Assembly (NCBI RefSeq): GCF_051903925.1
Contig: NZ_CP173678.1
Location: 2,046,001 to 2,110,000 of the forward strand
DNA length: 64,000 bases
DNA from: G051903925 sp051903925
Lineage (GTDB): Bacteria; Pseudomonadota; Alphaproteobacteria; Zavarziniales; Zavarziniaceae
Direction of reading: 5' to 3'
The position numbers and the translations under genes were made by a program. The notes beneath the pieces were generated by a model. It saw only the letters and a list, made by a program, of their open reading frames with translations. It did not search any database and was not told the origin of the DNA. Shown piece by piece: positions 8,493-17,657 of this stretch (the stretch's first letter is position 1; each line of letters opens with the position of its first letter).

Positions 8493-9383
8493 TCAGGCGA
8501 ACAGCGCCGCCAGGGCGAGGACGTTGCGCGCCTGGTTCAGGTGCGGGATGTCCAGCATCTTGCCGTCCAGCCCGACCGTGCCGGCCCCGGGGTTGGCGGC
8601 AAAGGCGGCGACCACCCGCTCGGCAAAGGCGATGTCGTCGGCATTCGGCATGAAGGCCTCGTTGATCGGCGCCACCTGGTCCGGGTGGATCGCCAGGCGG
8701 CCAGAGAAGCCTTCGCGCCGGGCGGCCACGGAACTGGCGCGCAGGCCCTCGGTATCGCGGAAGTCGGCGTGCAGCGTCTCGATCGGCTGGACTCCCGCCG
8801 CCCGCGCCGCCAGCAAGGTGAGCGAGCGCACGACGCGAAAGGTCAGGGCCCACCCCCCTTCGGGCGCCAGGTTGGTCGCGGCCCCCACGGCGGTCGCCAG
8901 GTCCTCCGCCCCCCAGGTCAGGCCCAGCAGGCGGGGCAGGGGCTGGCTCGCGAAGCTGCCCAGGGCAAAGGGTGCGGATGCGGTCTCGGTCGCGACGGGC
9001 AGGATGCGGACATAGCCCGGCGCAACACCCTCGCGCGCTTCCAGCACGTCGAGCATGTGGCCCAGGCGCGCCACGTCGGCGGCGCCCTCCGCCTTGGGCA
9101 GGATGATGCCATCGGGCCTGGCGCGGACGATCGCGGCCAGGTCGGGCAGGGCCAGGGCGGTGCTCAGCGGGTTGATGCGGACCCACATTTGCGGCCCCTT
9201 GGACCGATCCACGCCGGACAGTGCCGCCGTCACGGCCTCGCGCGCCAGGGGCTTGCGCTCCGGCGCCACGCTGTCTTCCAGGTCCAGGATCAGCGCATCC
9301 GCCCCCACGCCCAGGCCCTTGGCCAGCTTGCGGTCGCTGTCGCCAGGCACGAACAGCATGGAGCGGAGGAGGGCTTTGGTCAT
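8493..9383 (-). CDS. HpcH/HpaI-CitE family aldolase/lyase
   Basis: 296 residues with the CitE-like TIM barrel: SMLFVPGDSDRKLAKG at the N-terminus, LDLEDSVAP for substrate and Mg binding, VRINP, ILPKAE and LTWGAEDL. Members cleave citryl-CoA, malyl-CoA or beta-methylmalyl-CoA, or act as malyl-CoA thioesterases; which one applies cannot be decided. Start ATG at 9383 is preferred over 9410 because conservation begins right after it. No citrate lyase subunits are nearby, so it is likely a stand-alone CitE-like enzyme. Confidence 0.85.
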   Translation of the reverse strand: MTKALLRSMLFVPGDSDRKLAKGLGVGADALILDLEDSVAPERKPLAREAVTAALSGVDRSKGPQMWVRINPLSTALALPDLAAIVRARPDGIILPKAEGAADVARLGHMLDVLEAREGVAPGYVRILPVATETASAPFALGSFASQPLPRLLGLTWGAEDLATAVGAATNLAPEGGWALTFRVVRSLTLLAARAAGVQPIETLHADFRDTEGLRASSVAARREGFSGRLAIHPDQVAPINEAFMPNADDIAFAERVVAAFAANPGAGTVGLDGKMLDIPHLNQARNVLALAALFA

Positions 9384-9450
9384 GGTGGTGCGGTCCTGTG
9401 AAGCGGCCAAGGTCCTGAACCGCTAGCGGCGCGGGTGCGCGCGAAGGTCT

Positions 9451-9580
9451 GTATCAACATCGTTCGGGACGGCCATGCTGGCCTCCCCAGGATGACGACC
9501 GTTGCAAATGTTGAATAGAACCAACGGCGTCATGCTGAGGAGCGGCGCGCAACGCGACGCGTCTCGAAGCATCGGGTGCA
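9451..9580. repeat. Dispersed palindromic intergenic repeat, copy A
   Basis: Shares blocks with the copy at 61445-61605 in the same order: an ATCAACATC start, an AGGATGACG block, then GCGTCATGCTGAGGAG (9527-9542) and CGTCTCGAAGCATC (9560-9573), both exact in the other copy. The block ends 4 bp before the stop of the SDR gene. This is the common alphaproteobacterial CTCAGGATGA / TCTCGAAG type of dispersed hairpin repeat; copy A is the most degenerate of three in the window. Confidence 0.75.
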
Positions 9581-9583
9581 ACG

Positions 9584-10678
9584 TCAACGGGGCGGGAGCA
9601 GGCGCTTGTCCTGGAAGATGCGGAACCATTTGCGGAACATGTCCGCGGTGTCCATCACCTCGGCAAAGCCGTCCTGGCGCAGGTTGATCGTGGACACGAT
9701 CGGCGCCAGGCCCTGCGACCCCTCCATGTAATAGCCCATGGTGAAGTCGGCATAGTGCATCGACTCGCCCACGAACGGGGCCAGCGGTGGGGCGACCAGG
9801 CTGAAGCGTGTGCGAATGCGGTCCCAGGCGGCACTGTTCTGGGCAACGGCGGGGCCCAGGGCCTGCCGCTCCGGCTGGCCCACCTTCATCCCCAGGGCAT
9901 CGGCGATCGCCGGCCACAGGTTGTGCCAGACGAAGACGTCGCCATTGGTGACGTTATAGGTGTCGATCTCGTGCGGCTGATGGTCGGTGGCCCAGGCGAT
10001 GGCCCGGGCCAGCAGGTCGGCGTCCACCGCCTCCAGGATCATCGGATTGCCGCCGGGAAAGGCCAGGTCCAGCCCCGCCTCCCGCCGCAGCGCCGCATAG
10101 GCGCCGATGGCGGGGATCAGGTTCATCGCACTGCCCCAGGAGAACCCGAAGATGATCTGCGGCCGGAAGATGGCGAGGCGGAAGCCCAGGGCCTTCTGCT
10201 TCTCGCGCAGGTAGTCTTCCTGCACCCAGTAGAAGTTGGGGACGTCCTTCGCCTCCGACCGGTTGGGGCGGGCCGGCACGTCGATCTGCCGGACATGCGC
10301 GCCATAGGCCTTGGTCCCCTGGAGCAGGGTCACGTGGCGCAGGCCCCGCGCCACCCTGGCCAACGGCTCGAACAGGTTGCGCAGCATCCGGCCGTTGGTC
10401 TCGATCTGGTCGGCCTCCAGCCAGCCGGCGGCCAGACCCGGCTTCTCGAACAGGGAGGCAAAGACGACGTGCGTCACCTCCGGCATCGTGCTGAACAGGG
10501 CGGCGCAGGCGGCCTCGTCCGTCAGGTCGGCCGCGATGAAGCGTGCGCCATAGGTCTCGTCGGGCGCTCGGCGCGACACGGCGATCACGGAACAGTCCGG
10601 CATTTGCGCGAAATGCTTCATGGCGGCATAGCCGACCAGGCCGGATGCGCCGGCGATCAGCACCGTCTTCCTGGACAT
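9584..10678 (-). CDS. PRISE-like SDR family NAD(P)-dependent reductase
   Basis: 364 residues. Rossmann motif VLIAGASGLVGYAAMKHF at the N-terminus, NADP-type block SVIAVSRRAP, LLQGTKAYGAH (motif lysine) and NFYWVQEDYL near residue 150. These are the signature motifs of PRISE enzymes (progesterone 5-beta-reductase/iridoid synthase-like), which reduce enone C=C bonds with NADPH; plant members have NFYY where this has NFYW. Monocistronic on the minus strand between a repeat element and the glycosyltransferase gene. Substrate unknown. Confidence 0.82.
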   Translation of the reverse strand: MSRKTVLIAGASGLVGYAAMKHFAQMPDCSVIAVSRRAPDETYGARFIAADLTDEAACAALFSTMPEVTHVVFASLFEKPGLAAGWLEADQIETNGRMLRNLFEPLARVARGLRHVTLLQGTKAYGAHVRQIDVPARPNRSEAKDVPNFYWVQEDYLREKQKALGFRLAIFRPQIIFGFSWGSAMNLIPAIGAYAALRREAGLDLAFPGGNPMILEAVDADLLARAIAWATDHQPHEIDTYNVTNGDVFVWHNLWPAIADALGMKVGQPERQALGPAVAQNSAAWDRIRTRFSLVAPPLAPFVGESMHYADFTMGYYMEGSQGLAPIVSTINLRQDGFAEVMDTADMFRKWFRIFQDKRLLPPR

Positions 10679-10764
10679 CGTCCCTCCCCAATTCGTCCGC
10701 CTCTGCCGGGCGGTCGTGTCTTCCGGGCCGGACTATAGCGCGAAGTGCCGGGGACGCGCAGGGA

Positions 10765-11763
10765 TCAGGCACATTCCAGGTTGGCGACGAACTGGCGCGC
10801 CGTCTCAGCCCACGAAAAGGTGCGGGCATGGGCGCGGCAGGCGTCGGGCGACAGGTCCAGGGCGGCCAGCGCGGCACGGCGCAGGTCCGTATCCATGACC
10901 CCCGTCCGGGCTGTCAGGACGTCGCGCGGGCCCGGCACGGGAAAGGCCGCCACGGGCACGCCGCTCGCGAGCGCCTCCAGCAGGACCAGGCCGAACGTGT
11001 CGGTGACGCTGGGAAAGACCATCACGTCCGCCGCGGCATAGTGCCGGGCCAGATCCTCGCCGCTTTTCTGCCCGACGAAACGGGCCTGCGGGAACAACGC
11101 CTCCAGCCGCGCACGATCCGGCCCGTCGCCCACCACCAGCTTCGATCCCGGCAGGTCGAGCGCGAGGAACGCGGCGACGTTCTTCTCGATCGCCAGGCGC
11201 CCGACATAGAGGAAGACCGGCGGTTCCAACCCCAGCTTCAGCGTATTGCGCCGGTCCGGCCGGAACAGGTCCAGGTCGACCCCCCGCGTCCACGGCGCCA
11301 GGTTGCGGAAGCCGTGCGCCGCCAGTTCCCGCCGCACCGAATCGGTCGCGACCATCACCTTGCCCGAGGGTGCATGGAAGCGCCGCAGCCAGGCATAGGA
11401 CCAGGACAGCGGCACGCCCACCCGCGCCTTCAGGTATTCGGGAAACCGGGTGTGGTAGGCGGTGGTGAAGCGCAGGCCCCGCTTCAGGCACAGGCGTCGC
11501 GCGGCGATGCCCAATGGCCCTTCGGTCGCGACGTGGATCGCGGCGGGCCGGCCGTCGCCCAGGATGTCGACCAGGCGCCGCCGCGGCAGCACCGCCAGGC
11601 GGATCGCCGGATCGGTCGGGCACGCCACGGAGCGGAACCGGTCCGGCGTCGCCAGGCTGACCCGGTGGCCGGCCCGCGCCAGTTCGCCCACCAGCGATTC
11701 AAGCGTGCGGACCACGCCGTTGACCTGCGGCGCCCAGGCGTCGGAGACGATCAGCAGGTCCAT
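10765..11763 (-). CDS. Glycosyltransferase family 4 (GT-B), mannosyltransferase-like
   Basis: 332 residues. N-terminal donor-independent half opens with LLIVSDAWAPQVNGVVRTLE, typical of GT4 enzymes such as MgtA-like mannosyltransferases; the C-terminal half has LYVGRLAIEKN, VGDGPDRARLE, FVGQKSGEDLARHYAAADV and PSVTDTFGLVLLEALASG, the sugar-nucleotide binding EX7E region. ATG at 11763 is used. It lies 16 bp downstream of the LpxH-like phosphatase, a pairing typical of alphaproteobacteria, suggesting envelope lipid or glycolipid glycosylation. Confidence 0.85.
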   Translation of the reverse strand: MDLLIVSDAWAPQVNGVVRTLESLVGELARAGHRVSLATPDRFRSVACPTDPAIRLAVLPRRRLVDILGDGRPAAIHVATEGPLGIAARRLCLKRGLRFTTAYHTRFPEYLKARVGVPLSWSYAWLRRFHAPSGKVMVATDSVRRELAAHGFRNLAPWTRGVDLDLFRPDRRNTLKLGLEPPVFLYVGRLAIEKNVAAFLALDLPGSKLVVGDGPDRARLEALFPQARFVGQKSGEDLARHYAAADVMVFPSVTDTFGLVLLEALASGVPVAAFPVPGPRDVLTARTGVMDTDLRRAALAALDLSPDACRAHARTFSWAETARQFVANLECA

Positions 11764-11779
11764 GGCCGCGCGCCGGGGG

Positions 11780-12724
11780 TCAGCCCGCCAGGGCCAGGCG
11801 GCGTTCGCGGGCCCGCTCCGCCGCGACAAGGTCGGCCCAGCGCAGGATCTCCAGGCGGCCGTCCAGGTGCTCGACCAGGGCGGTGCAGCTCTCCACCCAG
11901 TCGCCGTCGTTGCAGTAGAGCACGCCCTCGATCATGCGGATCTCGGCGGAATGGATGTGGCCGCAGATGATCCCGTCGACGCCGCGGCGCCGGGCCTCGT
12001 CGGCCAGGACCTGCTCGTAGTTGCCGACGTACTGGACCGCGTTCTTGACCTTGTGCTTCAGCACGGCCGACAGCGACCAGTAGGACAGGCCCAGCTTGCG
12101 CCGGCACCAGTTGAACCAGCGATTGATTGCCAGGCACACGGTATAGGCGTGGTCCCCCAGGTGGGCCAGCCATTGGGCATAGCGCAGCACGCCGTCGAAC
12201 ACGTCGCCATGCAGGACCAGGAAGCGGCGGCCGTCCGCCATCTGGTGGATCACCTCGCCCCGTACGGCGACGCCGCCGAACTCGTGGTCCAGGTAATCGC
12301 GCAGCATCTCGTCATGATTGCCGGGGACGTAGACGACCTCCGTCCCCTTGCGCGCCTTGCGCAGGACCTTCTGCACCACGTCGTTGTGGCTTTGCGGCCA
12401 GTACCAGGACCGCTTCAGGCGCCAGCCGTCGACGATGTCGCCGACCAGGTACAGTGTCTGCGACTCCGTCCGCCGCAGGAAATCCAGCAGCAGGTCCGCC
12501 TGGCAGGCGCGGGTGCCCAGGTGGATGTCGGAAATCCAGATTGTGCGGAAGCGCTGACGGTCCGGCTCGTCCTCCCCCCCGCCGGTGCCACCGGCCGGGG
12601 CGGGCGGTTTCCCGTGCCTGGCACCGCGCGTTGCGGGTGGCGGCAGGGGAGCATCAAGAAGCGCGTCGGGTGCATCGCGCAGCAATGCGCGCGTGCGGAA
12701 TGCGGTGCGGGCCAGCAGGGACAT
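11780..12724 (-). CDS. UDP-2,3-diacylglucosamine diphosphatase-like metallophosphoesterase (LpxH/LpxI-type role)
   Basis: 314 residues. Calcineurin-like motifs in order: WISDIHLGT (D and H ligands), GDIVDGW, PGNHDEML, LHGDVFDG and CGHIHSAE. These match the LpxH-like group that hydrolyses UDP-2,3-diacylglucosamine to lipid X in lipid A synthesis; the protein is longer than E. coli LpxH (240) and has a poorly conserved, proline-rich N-terminal 55 residues, so the true start could be internal. Gene pair with the following glycosyltransferase. Confidence 0.82.
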   Translation of the reverse strand: MSLLARTAFRTRALLRDAPDALLDAPLPPPATRGARHGKPPAPAGGTGGGEDEPDRQRFRTIWISDIHLGTRACQADLLLDFLRRTESQTLYLVGDIVDGWRLKRSWYWPQSHNDVVQKVLRKARKGTEVVYVPGNHDEMLRDYLDHEFGGVAVRGEVIHQMADGRRFLVLHGDVFDGVLRYAQWLAHLGDHAYTVCLAINRWFNWCRRKLGLSYWSLSAVLKHKVKNAVQYVGNYEQVLADEARRRGVDGIICGHIHSAEIRMIEGVLYCNDGDWVESCTALVEHLDGRLEILRWADLVAAERARERRLALAG

Positions 12725-12842
12725 GCGGGCAACCCTCCGGCCCCCCGGTGGGGCCCCGGCGGCTGGCGATCCCCCATGAATCCCCCGTACCGCTGGCCCG
12801 TCTTATGCCCTGCCCCCATGACAGGCCGGTGAAGCTAAGGTG

Positions 12843-13460
12843 TCAGCTTTGCGTCCCCGGAACGCCGGGCGTGCCGGCCGTCGCCTGCCCATGGCGGAAG
12901 CAGCCGGTCATGTGGTCGTCGACCAGGCCGCAGGCCTGCATGAAGGCATAGACGATCGTCGGGCCCACGAAGCGGAAGCCGCGCTTCTTCAGGTCCTTGG
13001 ACATTGCCTCCGCCTCGGGCGAGGTGACGCGCGCGTCCGCCATGCTCTCCAGCCGGTTCACGATGGGCGCGCCGCCCACGAAGCTCCACAAGTGGCGGGA
13101 GAAGTCGATGCCGGCCGCCTGCATCTCCAGATAGGCCTGGGCATTGCCGATGGTGGCCACGATCTTGGCCCGGTTGCGCACGATGCCGGTGTCCTGCATC
13201 AGCGCTTCCACCTTGTCGGGGCCGTAGCGGGCGATCACCGCCGGCTCGAACCCGTCAAAGGCGGCGCGGAACGTGTCACGCTTCCTCAAGATGGTGATCC
13301 AGGCAAGGCCGGCCTGAAATCCGTCCAGGATCAGCTTTTCCCACAGCGCGCGCGAATCATATTCGGGCACCCCCCATTCGGTGTCGTGATAGGCGACATA
13401 GACGGGATCGGTGCCGCACCACGGGCAACGCGTGAGATTGAGGGCCAGGCTTTCGGTCAT
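12843..13460 (-). CDS. tag: DNA-3-methyladenine glycosylase I
   Basis: 205 residues, normal for Tag. Zn ligands are visible: the N-terminal RCPWCG cysteine, HDTEWG histidine, and C-terminal DDHMTGCFRH. The substrate pocket sequences YHDTEWGVP and WITILRKRDTFRAAF are typical. Removes 3-methyladenine from alkylated DNA as the first step of base excision repair. Monocistronic, 93 bp from the ygfZ stop. Confidence 0.93.
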   Translation of the reverse strand: MTESLALNLTRCPWCGTDPVYVAYHDTEWGVPEYDSRALWEKLILDGFQAGLAWITILRKRDTFRAAFDGFEPAVIARYGPDKVEALMQDTGIVRNRAKIVATIGNAQAYLEMQAAGIDFSRHLWSFVGGAPIVNRLESMADARVTSPEAEAMSKDLKKRGFRFVGPTIVYAFMQACGLVDDHMTGCFRHGQATAGTPGVPGTQS

Positions 13461-13553
13461 GGGACAGCAGGCTGTCCCAACTCCGTGACCGGAACAAGGG
13501 GTGAATATCCGATGCTCGACACGGCGCCGCGGTTGGCGGTGCTGGGAGCGCGC

Positions 13554-14492
13554 CTAGAATCCCACCCAGTCTGGCTTGACCGCGCGCAGCCGCGACTCGC
13601 CCGCCAAAAGTTCGCCGCCGGCTGCGGCCACTTCTTCCAGCCGCAGGAGCGCGAGGCCGGTGCGGTCGCGGCCGGAGCGCATCTCGCCCGCGTCCTTGCC
13701 GCCGGCCAGCAGGATCGTGCCCGGCGCGGGCAGGGCGCCATCCTCAAGCTCGACCCGGAACAGGCGCTTGCGGATCGTGCCGCGGTACTTGGTGCGGGCG
13801 GTCAGTTCCTGCCCGACATAGCAGCCCTTGTCGAAGTCGACGCCGTTCAGTTCCTCGAAATTGTTCTCGAGCAGAAAGCCCTTGTCGATGGCAAGGTCGC
13901 GGCTGCCATCGGGGACGCCATGCCCCAGCCGCCAGGCGTCATAGTCCTCCACCGTCGCCGGCGCGAAGGGCGCCAGCGCCGTGTCGAGCGCGCTGCGCGG
14001 CAGGATCAGGCGCACGCCCAGCCCGGCCAGGCGCGGATCGACAAAGGCGACACCACCATGGAAGGGGGCGACCGTCCCCGCCGCCGCGCCGTCGAGGCCG
14101 ATGGCGGCCGCTGCACCCGGTCCGATCAGGGCCGCCACGGCGTGATCCGCGTCGAGGTCGGCCAGCGTCACTTTCGAGCGCAGCTTGTAGATCGCCAGGC
14201 GCTTCTGCAGGTCGGCGGCGCGCCCGGCCTCCGCATCCAGGACCAGCCTGTCGCCCAGGGGCGCCACCGGGAAGTCGAACAGGTACTTGCCCTGTGGCGT
14301 CAGCAGTGCTGCATAGATCGCCCGTGCCGCGGGCCCGTCGGGGGCGGGTGCCACCTTGGTCACGTCGTTCGAGATCAGCCCCTGCAGGAAGCTCACCGCC
14401 TCTGGCCCCGCGACGGCGATCGGCCGGCGGTCGGCCAGGATCACGGCGCGCACGGGGGCGGGCGTGGCAGCCTTGGCGACGGCTTCGGTCAT
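13554..14492 (-). CDS. ygfZ: Folate-binding YgfZ/GcvT-like Fe-S cluster assembly protein
   Basis: 312 residues from ATG at 14492 (a longer frame to 14681 runs into the protease promoter region and is not conserved). The hallmark K-G-C-Y-V-G-Q-E motif is present as FDKGCYVGQELTARTKY. N-terminal GcvT-like fold with FLQGLISNDV. YgfZ/IBA57 proteins use tetrahydrofolate to support assembly or repair of Fe-S enzymes such as MiaB. Divergent from the secreted protease gene. Confidence 0.9.
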   Translation of the reverse strand: MTEAVAKAATPAPVRAVILADRRPIAVAGPEAVSFLQGLISNDVTKVAPAPDGPAARAIYAALLTPQGKYLFDFPVAPLGDRLVLDAEAGRAADLQKRLAIYKLRSKVTLADLDADHAVAALIGPGAAAAIGLDGAAAGTVAPFHGGVAFVDPRLAGLGVRLILPRSALDTALAPFAPATVEDYDAWRLGHGVPDGSRDLAIDKGFLLENNFEELNGVDFDKGCYVGQELTARTKYRGTIRKRLFRVELEDGALPAPGTILLAGGKDAGEMRSGRDRTGLALLRLEEVAAAGGELLAGESRLRAVKPDWVGF

Positions 14493-14622
14493 CAGGATGC
14501 TTCCCTTCTGAATGGCGCAGCGTAGGCTTCGCGACTGCGGGTCTGTGATCGCGGCCACGGGGCGGACGGCACTGTGATGCCGGTCATCCTTTGCCGCCAC
14601 GTTGATTTGGTAGGTTTCGCGC

Positions 14623-15831
14623 ATGAAGACAATGCTCTGCCGCACCCTCCTGGCACTGGCCATCGGCTCAGGGGCGCTCATGGGCGGTACGCCGGCCCAG
14701 GCGTTCGACGCCGGCGACGCGCTCCAGACCCTTCAGGGGACCTGGAAGCAGCGTGGCGGCAAGTGTTCGGAGCCGGACTACATCTGGACGCGCCAGACGG
14801 CGGAGCGCTTCCGCTATGTCTGCATCCCGACGTCGCTGGGCTCGTGCGACTTCGACGACGTGGCCGTGCAGATCAAGCAGGAGAACGACAAGGTCTGGTT
14901 CGTCCAGTACCCGCGCGGCGCCAATGGCGAGGAGGTGTGGGAGCGGTTCCGCATCCGTGGTCCCGACGCCATCGAGTTCTTTGAATCGGCGGCCGGCTAC
15001 AGCTACTCGATCGAGCGCTGCTCGGCCGCGACGGACGCGCCCGCGCCGCGCAACAACCGGCCCGGCCCGGTCGATGGCGGACCCAAGCCGCCGGTCGAGA
15101 AGTCGAGCACGCCCGAAGATGCCGACCACCTGTTCGGCCATGACGACCGGACCTTTCCCGACGTGGCCCAGGCGCCCTGGAGCGCAATCGGCAAGCTGAC
15201 GTTCGCAGGGGGCGGCTATTGCACGGCCCAGCTGGTGGCGCCGCGCGTGATCCTGACGGCGGCGCATTGCATGTACGAGGGCGAAACCTCGAACGAGCTG
15301 GCCCAGCCCGAGGCGTTCCTGGCCGGTTTCCGCGACGGCCGCGCACTGGCCAGCGCACGCATCGTCAGCTGGGAAATCGCCAGCGGCTATGACCACGAGC
15401 GGCACATCACGACGTCTGAAATCGACGGACTGGACTATGCCTTCCTGACCCTGGACCGCGACCTGGGCACCCGCCTGGGCACGTTCGACATCCGCCCGAT
15501 GACCGACGCGGAGGTGATGCGCCTGGAAAAGGGAAGCTGGCTGACCGTTTCGCTTGCGGGCTACAGCAGCGACCACGAGGACCGCATGACGGCCCATGTC
15601 GGCTGCCATGTGGTGCAGGTCTATGACGACAACACCCTGTTCCACGAGTGCGACACCCAGGTCGGCGCCTCGGGCGCTGCGCTGTTCGTGAACGAGAACG
15701 GACGCTATCGCATCGTGGCGATCCACTCGGCCTATTACCCCAGCGACGACAGTCCGTTCGAGCACAGCATGGCGGTCGATTCGCGGGCCTTCTACCGCGC
15801 CGCCCGGCGCATCCTGGACCGCCATAGCTGA
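14623..15831 (+). CDS. Secreted trypsin-like (V8/S1) serine protease with N-terminal extra domain
   Basis: 402 residues. Signal peptide 1-28 ending in AQA. Residues 29-130 form a small domain with WKQRGGKCSEPDYIW and four cysteines; residues 160-400 are a chymotrypsin-fold protease. Triad: H215 in LTAAHCMY, D271 in GLDYAFLTLD, S350 in QVGASGAALF. The nucleophile context is GASGAA instead of GDSGGP, seen also in glutamyl endopeptidase-like relatives. Likely periplasmic or secreted; substrate unknown. 130 bp divergent from ygfZ. Confidence 0.83.
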   Translation: MKTMLCRTLLALAIGSGALMGGTPAQAFDAGDALQTLQGTWKQRGGKCSEPDYIWTRQTAERFRYVCIPTSLGSCDFDDVAVQIKQENDKVWFVQYPRGANGEEVWERFRIRGPDAIEFFESAAGYSYSIERCSAATDAPAPRNNRPGPVDGGPKPPVEKSSTPEDADHLFGHDDRTFPDVAQAPWSAIGKLTFAGGGYCTAQLVAPRVILTAAHCMYEGETSNELAQPEAFLAGFRDGRALASARIVSWEIASGYDHERHITTSEIDGLDYAFLTLDRDLGTRLGTFDIRPMTDAEVMRLEKGSWLTVSLAGYSSDHEDRMTAHVGCHVVQVYDDNTLFHECDTQVGASGAALFVNENGRYRIVAIHSAYYPSDDSPFEHSMAVDSRAFYRAARRILDRHS

Positions 15832-15933
15832 ACGCCGCATGGCCGTCCCCGGGATGGGCGCACTCCCGTTGCGCGCGGAAAGACGCTAAAGCTTCGGCGC
15901 GCCCGCATCGGGGCGCTGCCGGGGCCATGGTCT

Positions 15934-16875
15934 TTGCGCATCCTGTTCGTGACCTCCAACCGGGTGGGCGACGCCATCCTGTCGACCGGCCTGCTGGACT
16001 GCCTGATCGCGGCGTCGCCCAGCCCGCGCGTGACCGTCGCCGCGGGGCCCGCCGCCATTCCCCTGTTCCAGGCCGTGCCCGGGCTTGAGCGGCTGATCGC
16101 CTTGCGCAAGCAGCGCGGCGGGCGGCACTGGTTGCACCTGTGGTCGGCCGTCGCCTTCCGCCTGTGGGACGTCGTGGTGGACCTGCGCGCCTCGGCCCTG
16201 GCCTGGCTGGTGCCGGCCCGCCGTCGCATCGTGTGGCGCAAGGAGGCGGCGCCACAGCACCGCGTGGTGGCGCTGGGTCGCCTGCTGGGCCTTGAGCCGC
16301 CGCCGGCGCCCCGCCTGTGGACGACACCTGCGCACACCGTGGCCGCGGCCCGCCTGGTGCCGGAGCCAGGCGTGCTGGCCCTGGGGCCGACCGCCAACTG
16401 GGGGGGCAAGATCTGGCCGGCGGAGTGCTTTGCCGAACTGGTGCGGCACGTGACCGGACCGGGTGCGCCCCTGGCCGGGCGGCGCGTCGCCGTCTTTGGC
16501 GGTCCGGGAGAGGAGGCGATCGCCGCTCCCCTGCTGGCGGCGCTGGGCGACCAGGCGATCGACCTGGTGGGCCGCGTCGACCTGCTGACGGCCCATGCCT
16601 GCCTGGCCCGGGCCGCGCTGTTCGTGGGCAATGATTCGGGGCTGATGCACCTGTCGGCGGCCGCGGGCACGCCGACTGTGGGCCTGTTCGGGCCCAGCAA
16701 GGAGACGCTCTACGGTCCCTGGGGCGCGCGCTGCCTGGCGGTGCGGGGGCCGCGCACGTTCGACCAGATCGTGGGCCAGCCCGGCTATGACTACCGCCGG
16801 ACAGAAAGTCACCTCGCCGATCTGGCGGTGGCCCCGGTCGAGGCAGCGGCCCGTCGCCTGCTGGAGGCGGCATGA
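15934..16875 (+). CDS. Glycosyltransferase family 9 (heptosyltransferase-like)
   Basis: 313 residues. RILFVTSNRVGDAILSTGLLD is the ADP-heptose-LPS heptosyltransferase opening, and FVGNDSGLMHLSAAAGTPTVGLFGPS the donor-binding C-terminal motif of GT9. No in-frame ATG lies near the conserved N-terminus, so the TTG at 15934 is the likely start; ribosome site weak. First gene of a tightly coupled four-gene glycan operon: its last codon overlaps the next ATG in an ATGA. Probably acts on LPS core or a related surface glycan. Confidence 0.85.
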   Translation: MRILFVTSNRVGDAILSTGLLDCLIAASPSPRVTVAAGPAAIPLFQAVPGLERLIALRKQRGGRHWLHLWSAVAFRLWDVVVDLRASALAWLVPARRRIVWRKEAAPQHRVVALGRLLGLEPPPAPRLWTTPAHTVAAARLVPEPGVLALGPTANWGGKIWPAECFAELVRHVTGPGAPLAGRRVAVFGGPGEEAIAAPLLAALGDQAIDLVGRVDLLTAHACLARAALFVGNDSGLMHLSAAAGTPTVGLFGPSKETLYGPWGARCLAVRGPRTFDQIVGQPGYDYRRTESHLADLAVAPVEAAARRLLEAA

Positions 16876-17657
16876 GCGCCCCGCGGCTGTCGGCGCTGGT
16901 CGTCGCGCACAACGAGGAGGCGGAACTGCCGGGCTGCCTGGCCCGGCTCAGCTTCGCGGACGAGGTGGTGGTCGTGCTCGACCGCTGCACCGACCGCTCG
17001 GCAGAGATCGCCCGGGCCAGCGGCGCCAGGGTGATCGAGGGCGGCTGGGAGATCGAGGGCGCGCGCCGCAATACCGGGATCGAGGCGTGCAGCGGCCACT
17101 GGATCGTGGAGGTCGACGCCGACGAGCGCATGCCCCATGCCCTGGCGACCGAGATCCGCGAGGTGATCGCAACCTCCGCCCCCGGCTGGTACCTGATCCC
17201 GTTCGACAACTACATCGGGCGCCGGCTGGTGCGGCACGGCTGGGGGGCGGGCATCGGCGTCTCGGCAGCGCCCCGGCTGTTCGCCCGCGGGCACAAGACC
17301 TGGGGCGCCCAGCGCATCCATCCGAAGCTGGAACTCGGCACCGCCCTGGGCAGCCTGCGGACGCCGATGGAGCACTATGTCGACCGCGACCTGTCCGACA
17401 TGCTGGCCAGGTTGGACCGCTACACGACCGCCCGCGCCCGCGACCTTGTGGACAGCGGCGACATCGGCACATTGGGTCACAATGTCCGGCGCATGTTCTC
17501 CCGCTTCTGGAAATGCTACGTCGCCCGCAAGGGCTATCGCGAGGGACCCTATGGCGTCCTGGTGGCCTTGATGGCCGCACTCTATCCCGTGCTGTCGCAC
17601 CTGAAGGCACGCTTCGCGCTGGACGAGGCCGCGCTGGGCCGGGGCGACCCGCCTTGA
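16872..17657 (+). CDS. Glycosyltransferase family 2 (KdtX/WaaE-like)
   Basis: 261 residues, GT-A fold. LSALVVAHNEEAELPGCL at the start, VVVLDRCTDRS, the DXD-type metal motif in VEVDADERM, and an internal histidine-rich helical region as in LPS-core beta-1,4-glucosyltransferases. Starts with ATGA overlap on the upstream GT9 gene; its TGA overlaps the TTG start of the next GT. Cytoplasmic face of the inner membrane expected. Confidence 0.86.
   Translation: MSAPRLSALVVAHNEEAELPGCLARLSFADEVVVVLDRCTDRSAEIARASGARVIEGGWEIEGARRNTGIEACSGHWIVEVDADERMPHALATEIREVIATSAPGWYLIPFDNYIGRRLVRHGWGAGIGVSAAPRLFARGHKTWGAQRIHPKLELGTALGSLRTPMEHYVDRDLSDMLARLDRYTTARARDLVDSGDIGTLGHNVRRMFSRFWKCYVARKGYREGPYGVLVALMAALYPVLSHLKARFALDEAALGRGDPP

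Noticed and set aside
9755..10738. Long plus-strand frame opposite the SDR gene
   Set aside because: No motifs, and the opposite strand encodes a clear PRISE-type reductase.
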